DNA of 35,016 bases. It comes from Alphaproteobacteria bacterium. GTDB taxonomy: Bacteria > Pseudomonadota > Alphaproteobacteria > Puniceispirillales > UBA1172. The stretch covers positions 1 to 35,016 of the forward strand of contig JAHEII010000009.1 in assembly GCA_024639485.1 (NCBI GenBank), read 5' to 3'. Shown one piece after another: positions 18,133 to 27,238 of the stretch; position 1 is the first letter of the stretch; every line of letters starts with the position of its first letter. The notes under the pieces were generated by a model. It searched no databases, was not told where the DNA came from, and saw nothing but the letters and a program-made list of their open reading frames with translations. The position numbers and the translations under genes are program-made.

Positions 18133-20232
18133 ATGGATGATAATAGTCTTACAAAATCTGTTCAGCCGCTTTTTGCTGATGAATACGATAAACATATACC
18201 GCTTCGGCTGGAAACCGATTACGAACCTGCTGGTGATCAGCCAGCGGCTATTCGTGATCTGGTTGATGGGGTCACGCAAAATGAACGCGATCAGGTGTTA
18301 TTGGGGGTAACCGGTTCCGGCAAAACATTCACCATGGCGCATATTATTTCTGCCATGCAGAAACCATCGCTTATTCTCGCGCCAAATAAAACACTGGCGG
18401 CACAGCTTTATGGTGAGATGAAAACGCTGTTTCCGGATAATGCGGTTGAATATTTTGTGTCTTATTATGATTATTATCAACCCGAAGCCTATGTTCCCCG
18501 TTCCGATACCTTTATCGAAAAAGAAGCAACCATCAACGAACAGATTGATCGCATGCGGCATAGCGCAACCCGTGCTTTACTGGAACGCCGTGATGTGGTG
18601 ATTGTGGCCTCGGTGTCCTGCATTTATGGCATTGGTTCTGTTGAAACCTATTCCGGCATGGTGATCCGGTTGCTGAAAGGCCAGCGCATCGAACGCCAAC
18701 AGCTATTGCGCCAGTTAACTGAATTACAATATTCCCGAAATGACATGTCTTTTCAGCGCGGCTGTTTCAGAGTACGTGGCGATGTTGTTGAAATCTTCCC
18801 CGCCCACCTTGAGGTCAGCGCATGGCGCATATCTCTATTCGGCGATGAAATTGAATCCATCACCAGCTTTGATCCACTTACCGGACAACGCGACGATGAT
18901 CTGGATTCGGTTCGTATATTTGCCAATTCGCATTACGTCACCCCGAAACCAACACTTCAGCAAGCCAGCAAGAGCATCAGGAAAGAGCTCAAAACCCGTC
19001 TGCATGAACTAGAACAGGGTGGGCGACTGCTAGAAGCCCAGCGACTGGAACAGCGCACTAATTTTGATCTGGAAATGATCGAAGCCACCGGCGTTTGTAA
19101 CGGCATTGAAAATTATTCACGTTATCTATCTGGCCGTGGTCAGGGTGAACCGCCCCCAACATTATTCGAATATCTGCCCAAGGACGCGTTGCTTTTTATT
19201 GATGAAAGCCATGTGACTGTGCCGCAAATTGGCGCCATGTATAAAGGCGATAGAGCACGCAAAACGACTTTATCCGAATATGGCTTCCGTCTGCCATCCT
19301 GTCTTGATAACCGGCCGCTTAAATTCGAAGAATGGGATGCGTTCAGGCCGCAAACAATTTATGTTTCTGCCACACCTAGCACATGGGAGCTGGAACAAAC
19401 CGGCGGGGTATTCGTTGAACAGATTGTCCGGCCAACCGGATTGGTTGAACCGCCATGTATTATCCGGCCAACCGAACATCAGGTTGATGACGTGATTGCC
19501 GAATGCCGTGAGGCTAGTGTAAAAAACCAGCGGGTGCTAATCACCACACTAACCAAGAAAATGGCTGAGGATTTAACCGAATATATGCATGAAGCCGGAG
19601 TTAAAGTCCGCTATATGCATTCTGACGTGGAAACCCTCGAACGGATTGAGATTATTCGTGATCTGCGGTTAGGTGTGTTTGATGTTTTGATTGGCATTAA
19701 CCTGTTGCGTGAGGGGCTGGATATTCCGGAATGTGCGCTGGTCGCTATTCTGGATGCCGATAAAGAAGGCTATTTGCGGTCACGCACATCACTGGTTCAA
19801 ACGATTGGCCGCGCCGCCCGCAATGTCGAAGGACGCGTTATTCTTTATGCGGATAAAATGACCGGAAGCATGGAATATGCCATATCCGAAACTGACCGGC
19901 GACGCACAAAACAGCTGGCCTATAACGCGGCCAATAACATCACGCCAGCCACCATTAATTCAAAAATCAAAGATATCCTCAGCTCAGTCCATGATCGCGC
20001 GGATCGGGTGGAAGTATCAACAGAAACTGGCCCCATGGTGGGTAAATCCATGCGTGATACTGTGGCAAGTCTGGAACAGAAAATGCAGAATGCCGCCGCT
20101 AATCTGGAATTTGAAGAAGCCGCCCGTATCAGAGATGAAATTCGCCGATTAGAAGCCTCAGAACTGGAAATTGGCTCTGCCCCGCAACTGGCATTCAAAC
20201 GAAACGAACGTCACCGCAGAAAAAAAACCTAA
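18133..20232 (+). CDS. uvrB: Excinuclease ABC subunit UvrB
   Basis: The damage-verification helicase of nucleotide excision repair; it loads with UvrA and recruits UvrC. Walker A is '[13 protein letters not shown]'. The beta-hairpin that clamps DNA is in '[20 protein letters not shown]', the DEAD-like motif is '[15 protein letters not shown]', and the helicase C motif includes '[21 protein letters not shown]'. The C-terminal UVR domain ('[18 protein letters not shown]') binds UvrC. The TTG track start at 18124 is replaced by ATG 18133 (699 aa). uvrC follows after a 359-bp AT-rich gap, so the two are neighbours but probably not one transcript. Confidence 0.97.
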   Translation: MDDNSLTKSVQPLFADEYDKHIPLRLETDYEPAGDQPAAIRDLVDGVTQNERDQVLLGVTGSGKTFTMAHIISAMQKPSLILAPNKTLAAQLYGEMKTLFPDNAVEYFVSYYDYYQPEAYVPRSDTFIEKEATINEQIDRMRHSATRALLERRDVVIVASVSCIYGIGSVETYSGMVIRLLKGQRIERQQLLRQLTELQYSRNDMSFQRGCFRVRGDVVEIFPAHLEVSAWRISLFGDEIESITSFDPLTGQRDDDLDSVRIFANSHYVTPKPTLQQASKSIRKELKTRLHELEQGGRLLEAQRLEQRTNFDLEMIEATGVCNGIENYSRYLSGRGQGEPPPTLFEYLPKDALLFIDESHVTVPQIGAMYKGDRARKTTLSEYGFRLPSCLDNRPLKFEEWDAFRPQTIYVSATPSTWELEQTGGVFVEQIVRPTGLVEPPCIIRPTEHQVDDVIAECREASVKNQRVLITTLTKKMAEDLTEYMHEAGVKVRYMHSDVETLERIEIIRDLRLGVFDVLIGINLLREGLDIPECALVAILDADKEGYLRSRTSLVQTIGRAARNVEGRVILYADKMTGSMEYAISETDRRRTKQLAYNAANNITPATINSKIKDILSSVHDRADRVEVSTETGPMVGKSMRDTVASLEQKMQNAAANLEFEEAARIRDEIRRLEASELEIGSAPQLAFKRNERHRRKKT

Positions 20233-20591
20233 ATAAATCCGTGCCTTGGGTTTTTGTCTTAAATCAGCCAGATAGGTAACTTCACGGCGTAACTTGTTAA
20301 CAACACAAGATTTTTGAAATAAATCGTTCAAAAAACAGACATTTCATAAATATTTTTAATAAAAACTTTTCACTTGATATTATCTAACATATTGAAAAAT
20401 ATACATTTTGACTATTATGCCTAATTTTTGTGCAATTTTGTATTTTTGGCAGAATAGTCCGATTCCTGTTCAGGTTTGGGAATGATATCCACAACTTTAT
20501 CCACAGATTCAGGGGATGACAAAGTTATACGCGATTCGGTGTATAAAAACCGCCATACCACCTTGGCAATAGCACGAAATTAGCACACATT
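20233..20591. other. AT-rich, origin-like intergenic region between uvrB and uvrC
   Basis: A gap of 359 bp with no supported gene. Its left part holds a palindrome (TTGTTAACAA, 20294-20303) and an inverted repeat (TTTTTGAA-N8-TTCAAAAA, 20311-20334). The middle (about 20310-20455) is strikingly AT-rich with A and T runs. The right part carries two tandem DnaA-box matches and three GANTC sites. A loose promoter-like pair (ATGACA...TATAAA) precedes uvrC. An unwinding element plus DnaA boxes plus CcrM sites is what an alphaproteobacterial origin would show, but a DnaA-regulated promoter is equally possible. Confidence 0.4.
20485..20505 (+). promoter_or_regulatory. Two tandem DnaA-box matches
   Basis: TTATCCACA at 20497-20505 is a perfect match to the TTATNCACA DnaA box. 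ATATCCACA at 20485-20493 differs at the first base. Both face the same way, 12 bp start to start, right beside the AT-rich tract. Confidence 0.55.
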
Positions 20592-22550
20592 ATGACTATG
20601 ACTGATCCCGCACCAGATAAAACCGGCAAAAATACATCTTTGCCTGCTGAAGACACAAAAACAGCCAAGGATACGGCTTTGCCTGATCTTAATCACGGGT
20701 TGCAGATTATCCGTGATATGGCAAGACGTCTGGATACCAGCCCCGGTGTTTACCGGATGCTGGGGCATGATGGTCAGGTGCTTTATGTAGGTAAAGCCAA
20801 GGGCTTGAAAAGCCGCGTTCTCAGCTATACCCGTGCGAACGGATTAAGCCACCGCTTAACCCGGATGGTTGCCGAAACCCGAAGTATGGAAATCATCACC
20901 ACCCGCACCGAAGTAGAAGCGTTATTACTGGAATCCAATTTGATCAAAACGCTGAAACCGCGTTTTAATATCCTTCTTCGTGATGATAAAAGCTTTCCGT
21001 ATATAATGATCACACGCGATCATGAATGGGCACAGATTAACAAGCATCGCGGATCACGCAAGCGCAAGGCGTGGTGGTTCGGGCCCTTTGCATCAGCCAA
21101 CGCGGTCAACCGCACGGTAACAGAATTAACACGCGCGTTTTTATTGCGGAACTGTTCAGATTCTGTTTTTTCGGCACGGACACGGCCTTGTCTGCAATAT
21201 CAGATCAAGCGATGCACCGCTCCATGCGCGGGCAAGATCAGCAAAGAGGATTACCAGAAACAGGTGGATCAGGCAGTACGCTTTCTTAACGGTGAATCGC
21301 GATCCGTACAGGATGAATTCGCAACCTATATGCAAGCCGCCGCAGAAGAATTGAGGTTTGAGGATGCCGCGCTCTGGCGCAACCGGATTCGTGCTCTTAC
21401 CATGATACAGGCGCATCAGGATATTAATCTGCCGGGTGAGCTGAATGCAGATATCATAGCCTTTACCAGCGATAGCGGACGCAGTTGTGTGCAGGTGTTT
21501 TTCATGCGCAACGGATCTAATTTTGGCAATCGGGCCTATTTTCCACGCCATGATAAAGACGATGAACCCGCCGCTATTATTGCCGCTTTTATCGGCCAGT
21601 TTTATGATGATAAACCACCACCACCTGATATTTTTGTTAATCATGCCATGCCAGAAGCCGCACTAATAACAGAAGCCCTGAGCAATAAAGCTGGCCGGAA
21701 AGTGCAGATATCTGTTCCTGCCCGTGGCCAGCGCCGAAAATTAATGGCTAATGCCGAACGTAATGCCCGCGAAGCACTGGCCCGAGAGCTAACAGCCAGC
21801 TCTACCCAGAAAAAAATGCTGGATGCCGTTCAGGAATTATTTGATCTTGATGAACGCCCCGGCCGCATAGAAGTTTATGATAATTCCCATATTCAGGGCA
21901 GTCATGCGGTTGGTGCCATGATTGTTGCCGGCGAAGATGGATTCATGAAACCGTTTTACCGCAAGTTTAACATCGATAAAGATAAAACAGACACCGAACA
22001 AACCGGCATTGGCGGTGATGATTATGCCATGATGCGTGAAGTATTAACCCGGCGATTTTCCCGCGCTATCCGCGAAGACCCTGATCGGGAAACTGGCATC
22101 TGGCCTGATCTGGTTTTGCTTGATGGCGGCAAAGGCCAGTTATCAACGGCAAGAGAGGTCATGAATACGCTTGGTATTACCGATGTCCCCATGGTTGCTA
22201 TATCCAAAGGCGTTGACCGTAACGCCGGCCGGGAAGAATTCCATCAAACCGGTAAAGACAGTTTTAATCTGCCGCATCATACGCCTGTTCTGCATTTCTT
22301 ACAGCGTTTGCGTGACGAAGCTCACCGTTTTGCCATTGGCGCGCACAGAACGCGCCGGTCTGCCGCACAGAAAAGTAATCCGCTTGACGATATTCCGGGC
22401 ATAGGTGCATATAGAAAGAAATCATTATTAACGCATTTTGGTTCTGCCAGAGCAGTGGCAAACGCCGATATTCCCGATTTGATGAAAGTAAATGGTATAT
22501 CACAGCATGTTGCCGATATCATTTATCATTGGTTTCATGATAAAAGCTAA
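20592..22550 (+). CDS. uvrC: Excinuclease ABC subunit UvrC
   Basis: Makes the dual incisions in nucleotide excision repair. After a polar N-terminal extension of about 45 residues comes the GIY-YIG nuclease ('SPGVYRMLGHDGQVLYVGKA'). A cysteine cluster follows ('CLQYQIKRCTAPCAG'), then a UVR domain near residue 250 ('MQAAAEELRFEDAALWRNRI'), the RNase H-like endonuclease ('IEVYDNSHIQGSHAVGAMI', 'WPDLVLLDGGKGQLSTA'), and C-terminal helix-hairpin-helix motifs ('IPGIGAYRKKSLLTHFG'). At 652 aa it is slightly longer than E. coli UvrC, mainly through the N-terminal extension; a start at the second methionine would differ by only two residues. It leads the pgsA-Moco gene run. Confidence 0.96.
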   Translation: MTMTDPAPDKTGKNTSLPAEDTKTAKDTALPDLNHGLQIIRDMARRLDTSPGVYRMLGHDGQVLYVGKAKGLKSRVLSYTRANGLSHRLTRMVAETRSMEIITTRTEVEALLLESNLIKTLKPRFNILLRDDKSFPYIMITRDHEWAQINKHRGSRKRKAWWFGPFASANAVNRTVTELTRAFLLRNCSDSVFSARTRPCLQYQIKRCTAPCAGKISKEDYQKQVDQAVRFLNGESRSVQDEFATYMQAAAEELRFEDAALWRNRIRALTMIQAHQDINLPGELNADIIAFTSDSGRSCVQVFFMRNGSNFGNRAYFPRHDKDDEPAAIIAAFIGQFYDDKPPPPDIFVNHAMPEAALITEALSNKAGRKVQISVPARGQRRKLMANAERNAREALARELTASSTQKKMLDAVQELFDLDERPGRIEVYDNSHIQGSHAVGAMIVAGEDGFMKPFYRKFNIDKDKTDTEQTGIGGDDYAMMREVLTRRFSRAIREDPDRETGIWPDLVLLDGGKGQLSTAREVMNTLGITDVPMVAISKGVDRNAGREEFHQTGKDSFNLPHHTPVLHFLQRLRDEAHRFAIGAHRTRRSAAQKSNPLDDIPGIGAYRKKSLLTHFGSARAVANADIPDLMKVNGISQHVADIIYHWFHDKS

Positions 22551-22580
22551 TACAATAAACGCATGCCGGAATAGCGGAAC

Positions 22581-23144
22581 ATGAGAACGGATACAATGAT
22601 GCGACAATTGCCAAATGCCATAACAATTTTGCGGGTAGGCATAGCTATTATTGTGCCCTTGCTGATCTTTGATGGCAGAAACGCTCTCCGCGTGATGGCG
22701 TTCGGTCTGTTTACCGTTGCCGCCCTCACCGATTGGCTGGATGGCTATCTGGCGCGGCGCTGGAATGTGTTAAGCGGGTTTGGCCGGATGCTTGATCCGA
22801 TTGCTGATAAATTGCTGATTGTCGGGTGCTTGCTGGCATTAGTAGCCACAGATAAAAATACTCTGCCAATCCTTTATCCTTCGCTGATCATCCTTTTTCG
22901 TGAAGTTTTTGTATCCGGCCTGCGTGAACACATGGCCGATAAAGGCGTAACACTTCATGTGACGCAAATAGCAAAATTCAAAACAACTCTGCAATTCATC
23001 GCCATTGGACTGGTTATTCTATACCCGTTTTTCAACCATTGGACTTACGCGCTGGATGTCACTATATCCACGTTTTATCTGGCGGCGGGGCTAACACTTT
23101 ACACCGGTCTTGATTACTTCACAAAAGCATTGCGCCATGTCTGA
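22581..23144 (+). CDS. pgsA: CDP-diacylglycerol-glycerol-3-phosphate 3-phosphatidyltransferase
   Basis: An inner-membrane enzyme that commits CDP-diacylglycerol to phosphatidylglycerol synthesis. The CDP-alcohol phosphatidyltransferase signature DGx2ARx8Gx3Dx3D is complete in 'DGYLARRWNVLSGFGRMLD' plus 'PIAD'. Several hydrophobic membrane segments are visible. Length 187 aa is normal. The start could be ATG 22581 or ATG 22596 (MMRQLPNAIT, the usual family N-terminus); I keep the longer one because both have only weak ribosome-binding sites. It starts 30 bp after uvrC and overlaps mobB by 8 bp, so it is probably in one operon. Confidence 0.94.
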   Translation: MRTDTMMRQLPNAITILRVGIAIIVPLLIFDGRNALRVMAFGLFTVAALTDWLDGYLARRWNVLSGFGRMLDPIADKLLIVGCLLALVATDKNTLPILYPSLIILFREVFVSGLREHMADKGVTLHVTQIAKFKTTLQFIAIGLVILYPFFNHWTYALDVTISTFYLAAGLTLYTGLDYFTKALRHV

Positions 23145-23667
23145 TCTGCATATCCCCAATCTGTCCCGGCACCGACTAGTCATAGGGTTAGCCGGATTTT
23201 CCGGATCAGGAAAAACCACATTAGCAGAAAAACTGATCACGTTGATCACCCAGCGCGGACTTCATATGGCTACGATCAAACATGCGCATCATGCGTTTGA
23301 TGCGGATATACCGGGCAAGGATAGCTGGCGCCATCGCAAAGCTGGTGCAAGCCAAGTTCTTGTTTCCTCAGCGATGCGGCGCGTTAAGTTTACAGAAACC
23401 ACAAATACTGGTGAGGCTGATCTCAACATGCTTCTTGGGGAATTATTGCCAAGTGATATCGTGCTAGTAGAAGGCTATAAAAATGAACCTATCCCGAAAA
23501 TTGAAATCCGGCGGGCAGGCATGGAACACCCTCCCCTGTATCTGACCATGCCGCATATTGTTGCAGTGGCAAGCAACACTCCGCTTGCCGATTGCCCGCT
23601 ACCATGTTTTGATCTTGATGATCCTGCGTCAATTGCCGATTTTATCACAGCCAGATTGCCAGCATGA
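23137..23667 (+). CDS. mobB: Molybdopterin-guanine dinucleotide biosynthesis adaptor MobB
   Basis: A P-loop GTP-binding protein that assists MobA in attaching GMP to molybdopterin. Walker A is 'GLAGFSGSGKTTLAEKL' near residue 20, the MobB-typical 'MATIKHAHHAFDADIPGKDS' follows, and 'DIVLVEGYKNEPIPKIEI' is the family motif. The track start (23110) adds nine residues inside pgsA. ATG 23137 (MSDLHIPN, 176 aa) overlaps the pgsA stop by 8 bp and is preferred. It overlaps moeA by 4 bp (ATGA). No mobA is seen in the window. Confidence 0.92.
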   Translation: MSDLHIPNLSRHRLVIGLAGFSGSGKTTLAEKLITLITQRGLHMATIKHAHHAFDADIPGKDSWRHRKAGASQVLVSSAMRRVKFTETTNTGEADLNMLLGELLPSDIVLVEGYKNEPIPKIEIRRAGMEHPPLYLTMPHIVAVASNTPLADCPLPCFDLDDPASIADFITARLPA

Positions 23668-24965
23668 CCCCTAGCCCTGATATGCCCTTAACGGAATTAA
23701 CCCTTGATGAAGCCAGGATAAGGCTTCAACGGCTCATCACGCCAATGGATACAAACGCGACGCGCCCGATTGATCAGGCGCATGGCGCTATTCTGGGACA
23801 GGATGTCATCTCAGATGTCAATGTGCCGCCGGCCAATACTGCCGCTGTTGACGGATATGCCTGCTGTTATGCTGATCTGTTAGCCGCTCCAAACAGAACA
23901 CTGCCCTTATCCGGTAAAGCATATGCCGGTTATCCGCTTGCCCATGCCTTCACACCAGATAGCGCAATATATATTACAACAGGCACGCCAATGCCGCTGG
24001 CCAATGACCCCGCGCATCATCCGGATACTATCGCCATGCAGGAACATTGCCAGATATCCGAACAAGACGGCATCACATGGATTACGTTTCCCGATCATAT
24101 AAAACCGATGAGTAATTTTAGACCAGCTGGCGAAAACATTAAAGCTGGCGACATCGCATTGCGGAAAAATACCCGGCTTGGCTCAGCTGAAATCGGATTA
24201 GCCGCCGCCATTGGTAAGAACATGTTAATATGCCGCAAGACGTTAATGGTAGGAATACTTTCCACCGGCGAAGAATTGAAAGATATCCATGATCAGGTAT
24301 CCGGCGATAGGTTGAAATCTGCACCGAATGACGGCTATATTTATGATTCTAACCGCCCCATGCTGAACAGTTTGCTGATCAATGATGGCTATCAGGTGCA
24401 TGATGGCGGCATTATTGGCGATAATCGTGACCAGCTGTCCCATGCCATGAATGATCTGACCACGCGCTGTGATGCAATTATCCTTACTGGCGGCAGCTCT
24501 GGCGGTTCCGAAGATTTCGCTCGCGCGGCGATTACCGCTAGCGGCGGTGTCATTGATTTTGCCGGACTAAAAATAAAACCCGGCCGGCCGTTTGCGGCAG
24601 GATCAATAGGCCAGACCCCTGTGTTCTGTATTCCCGGCAATCCGGTGGCGGTTTATGTGACCTATCTGTTGCTTGTTTCTGATGCTTTGCGGATACAGGC
24701 TGGCGGTATACCGCGCCCACCGCGCCGTTTTCCGGTGACTTGCGGCATTGATATCAAACATAAACCCGGCCGGACAGATTTTATCCGTGTCACGTTAACC
24801 CCAACTGATACCGGTTTACCTGTGGCTAATCCACATGGACGATTTGGTGCCGGTGTCTTAACATCGCTAACCGGAGCTGATGGATTGCTTGAAATTTCTG
24901 CTGAAATTGGCGATGTTAAATCTGGTGATACATGTCAATTCATCCCCTTAGGTGAGGCATTATGA
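23664..24965 (+). CDS. moeA: Molybdopterin molybdenumtransferase MoeA
   Basis: Inserts molybdenum into adenylylated molybdopterin. Family motifs are in order: 'LTLDEARIRLQRLI', 'NVPPANTAAVDGYACCY' (normally PxxxxSxxDGYA), 'MVGILSTGEELKDI', a MogA/MoeA-type 'IILTGGSSGGSEDF', and 'KPGRPFAAGSIGQTPVFCIPGNPVAVYVTYLLL', shown here only in part of its span. Length 433 aa is slightly above the usual 400 or so. It is coupled by ATGA overlaps to mobB upstream and moaD downstream. The two-cysteine 'CCY' after DGYA is unusual but lies outside the metal site. Confidence 0.94.
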   Translation: MTPSPDMPLTELTLDEARIRLQRLITPMDTNATRPIDQAHGAILGQDVISDVNVPPANTAAVDGYACCYADLLAAPNRTLPLSGKAYAGYPLAHAFTPDSAIYITTGTPMPLANDPAHHPDTIAMQEHCQISEQDGITWITFPDHIKPMSNFRPAGENIKAGDIALRKNTRLGSAEIGLAAAIGKNMLICRKTLMVGILSTGEELKDIHDQVSGDRLKSAPNDGYIYDSNRPMLNSLLINDGYQVHDGGIIGDNRDQLSHAMNDLTTRCDAIILTGGSSGGSEDFARAAITASGGVIDFAGLKIKPGRPFAAGSIGQTPVFCIPGNPVAVYVTYLLLVSDALRIQAGGIPRPPRRFPVTCGIDIKHKPGRTDFIRVTLTPTDTGLPVANPHGRFGAGVLTSLTGADGLLEISAEIGDVKSGDTCQFIPLGEAL

Positions 24966-25213
24966 ACATACGGTATTTTGCATGGCTAAGAGAACATATC
25001 GGCGCGTCTAGCGAAGATATTGCCCATGATCAGACGATGAAAACCGTTTCTGATCTGGTGGATGTTCTGCGCCAGCAATCCACTGGCCACCAGAAAGCAC
25101 TGGCCGATATGACCTTGGTGCGGGTGGCAGTTAATCAGGTTTATGTTGATATCGATCATCCGGTAACAGCACATGACGAGGTGGCGTTCTTCCCACCAGT
25201 GACAGGCGGTTAA
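24962..25213 (+). CDS. moaD: Molybdopterin synthase sulfur carrier subunit MoaD
   Basis: A small ubiquitin-like sulfur carrier that, as C-terminal thiocarboxylate, supplies sulfur for molybdopterin. It is 83 aa, begins 'MNIRYFAWLREHIG' and ends in the essential Gly-Gly ('VAFFPPVTGG'). The start overlaps the moeA stop by 4 bp. moaE begins 2 bp after its stop, as expected for the two halves of MPT synthase. Confidence 0.94.
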   Translation: MNIRYFAWLREHIGASSEDIAHDQTMKTVSDLVDVLRQQSTGHQKALADMTLVRVAVNQVYVDIDHPVTAHDEVAFFPPVTGG

Positions 25214-25215
25214 TC

Positions 25216-25686
25216 ATGACTATCCGTGTTCAGGAAGACGATTTTGACTTAACCCGCATTTATGCCGAACTGCGCGAAGCACCAACCGGCCAGCACACGC
25301 CGGGGGCTATTTCGCTTTTTGTCGGGCTAGTGCGTGATATGAACAACAATCATTCTGTTGCGGCCATGACGCTGGAACATTATCCGGGCATGACGGAAAC
25401 CAAATTAACGGCTATTCATGATGCCGCAATGACACGCTGGCCATTAGGAAAAGCTATCATTATTCATCGGGTGGGAAAGCTATACCCCAATGACCAGATT
25501 GTTCTGGTAGGGGCAACATCATCCCACCGTCAGGCCGCGACTGAGGCAACGGCATTCATGATGGACTATCTGAAAACAGAAGCACCGTTCTGGAAATCCG
25601 AACAAACCGCTGATGGCGTGACGGAATGGGTGTCCACGCGGGAAAGCGACATGACGGCACGATCCCGCTGGCAGGAAACCAAATAG
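25216..25686 (+). CDS. moaE: Molybdopterin synthase catalytic subunit MoaE
   Basis: Converts precursor Z (cPMP) to molybdopterin using MoaD thiocarboxylate. Typical segments are 'GAISLFVGLVRDMNNN', 'LEHYPGMTETKL', 'IIHRVGKLYPNDQIVLVG' and the catalytic lysine region 'DYLKTEAPFWKSE'. Length 156 aa is normal. It is the last gene of the uvrC-pgsA-mobB-moeA-moaD-moaE run and converges on ilvE with 47 bp between stops. No clear hairpin terminator is visible there. Confidence 0.95.
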   Translation: MTIRVQEDDFDLTRIYAELREAPTGQHTPGAISLFVGLVRDMNNNHSVAAMTLEHYPGMTETKLTAIHDAAMTRWPLGKAIIIHRVGKLYPNDQIVLVGATSSHRQAATEATAFMMDYLKTEAPFWKSEQTADGVTEWVSTRESDMTARSRWQETK

Positions 25687-25733
25687 CACCGATCAGCCAA
25701 TCCCCCGCTTATTAATCTCTAATATATCAACCT

Positions 25734-26609
25734 CTAGCCACGGACTAATTTTGCGTATTGCTCAACAATGTTGCGGCAATCTGATCCGGGGTTCATGTGG
25801 TGATCACCAATTTGCGAAACAGGGGTGATTTCGGCAGCGGTGCCTGTCAGAAAACACTCTTTCGCTTGTGCCAGATCATCCGGCATAATATGACGTTCCA
25901 CCACTTCATACCCCATATCCTTTACCATACCGATAACTGCTTTTCTGGTAATCCCGTTTAGAAAACAATCCGCAATCGGTGTATGTATCTTGCCGTCTTC
26001 CATCAAAAAGAAAATGTTAGCACCTGTGGCTTCGGCGACATAACCACGATAATCCAGCATAAGCGCGTCCTGAAACCCTTTGCGCTCAGCGGCATGTTTG
26101 GACAAGGTGCAGATCATATAAAGCCCTGCGGCTTTCGAATGAACCGGTGCGCTTTGCGGGCTTGGCCTTGCCCATTCTGATACATCCAGCGTGATGCCTT
26201 TCATCTTGGCATCCATATCAAACATGCTTGGCCATTCCCAGCACGCAATAGCAACATGTATCTTAGTATTCTGTGCGGATACCGCCATCATCTCACTTCC
26301 GCGCCAAGCAAATGGCCGGATATACGCATCTTTCAGCCCGCTTTTTGCCAGCAACGCTTCTTTTGCGGCAATAATTTCATCATCCGTATATGGCAGATCA
26401 AAATCCAGATATTGAGCGGATAAACGTAATCTCTCCGTGTGTTTGCGGCTCTCAAAAATCTTGCTGTCATAGGCGCGTTCACCCTCAAACACCAGACTGG
26501 CATAATGCAATCCATGGGAAAGCACATGGGTTTTGGCGTTGCGCCAGTCTACCATCTCGCCATTATACCAAATATGTCCGTCACGATCGTCAAAAGGCAC
26601 GATATTCAT
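25734..26609 (-). CDS. ilvE: Branched-chain amino acid aminotransferase
   Basis: The last step of valine, leucine and isoleucine synthesis, and the first step of their breakdown. It is a fold-type IV PLP enzyme of 291 aa with the Schiff-base lysine at position 159 ('APVHSKAAGLYM') and the cofactor-binding 'YVAEATGANIFFLMEDG'. The 'SHGLHYASLVFEGERAY' segment near residue 31 is typical of the family. The ATG has GGTGG about six bases upstream. It is divergent from the MarR-family gene, a pairing I recall from other alphaproteobacteria, though any regulatory link is inference. Confidence 0.95.
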   Translation of the reverse strand: MNIVPFDDRDGHIWYNGEMVDWRNAKTHVLSHGLHYASLVFEGERAYDSKIFESRKHTERLRLSAQYLDFDLPYTDDEIIAAKEALLAKSGLKDAYIRPFAWRGSEMMAVSAQNTKIHVAIACWEWPSMFDMDAKMKGITLDVSEWARPSPQSAPVHSKAAGLYMICTLSKHAAERKGFQDALMLDYRGYVAEATGANIFFLMEDGKIHTPIADCFLNGITRKAVIGMVKDMGYEVVERHIMPDDLAQAKECFLTGTAAEITPVSQIGDHHMNPGSDCRNIVEQYAKLVRG

Positions 26610-26704
26610 TTTGTTCCACCTTTAGGGCTTGTTGATGCTTGATCTTCGCCTTGAATAGCGATAACCATCTATCATAGTAACGACATCCTGAAAAATATGT
26701 CAAC

Positions 26705-27205
26705 ATGGCTGACTTAAAAACACCACATCACCCGCTTTTTCTTCGCGAAGAGGAGCTCCGATACAGCATTGAGCTTATGTTCTTTGCTTATCGTGATTTC
26801 ACGGCCGAAGCAGATACCATGCTAGCCAGCTGTGGTCTGGGTCGGGCGCATCATCGGGTGATTTATTTTGTTGGCCGGAATCCGGGCATCAATGTCAGCG
26901 ATCTTCTGGCTATTCTCAACATTACCAAACAATCCTTGTCGCGGGTTCTGTCACATCTGATCACCGATGATTATATTTGTCAGGAACAGGGAACAACCGA
27001 TAAACGGCAACGCTTGCTATCGCTCACCGATAAAGGCAAAACGCTGGAACATGATGTCACCATGATTCAGCGGCGGCGATTTGCTCAGGCATTTAAATCT
27101 GTCAGCACCAATGATGTCACCGGTTTCATATCAGTGATGGAAGCCATGCTGGATGATAAAACGCTACCATTGCTTCGGCGCACGCCAATGACTAGAATGA
27201 AATAA
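26705..27205 (+). CDS. MarR-family transcriptional regulator (PetP-like)
   Basis: A 166-aa winged-helix regulator. The helix-rich N-terminus 'LRYSIELMFFAYRDFTAEAD' and the recognition region 'NVSDLLAILNITKQSLSRVLSHLITDDYI' followed by the wing 'EQGTTDKRQRLLSLTDKG' are clear. This subgroup resembles PetP, which in Rhodobacter capsulatus sits next to the response regulator PetR and affects cytochrome bc1 production. The same order with a response regulator and kinase occurs here, supporting that comparison. Ligand and targets are unknown. The start lacks an obvious Shine-Dalgarno site. Confidence 0.88.
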   Translation: MADLKTPHHPLFLREEELRYSIELMFFAYRDFTAEADTMLASCGLGRAHHRVIYFVGRNPGINVSDLLAILNITKQSLSRVLSHLITDDYICQEQGTTDKRQRLLSLTDKGKTLEHDVTMIQRRRFAQAFKSVSTNDVTGFISVMEAMLDDKTLPLLRRTPMTRMK

Positions 27206-27238
27206 AGACAAAATCAGGATAAAATCCGGACACAATGT

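Noticed and set aside
20220-20262. Terminator right after uvrB (AAAAACC...GGTTTTT)
   Set aside because: The potential stem needs a bulge and is made mainly of A-T pairs, so it was not listed as a feature.
20233-20591. LexA (SOS) box upstream of uvrC, and likewise upstream of uvrB
   Set aside because: I looked for the alphaproteobacterial pattern GTTC-N7-GTTC and its complement. A single GTTC occurs at about 20469, but its partner half is missing.
21156-21644. Minus-strand ORF of 162 aa inside uvrC
   Set aside because: It overlaps conserved UvrC domains and shows no family features; treated as a shadow.
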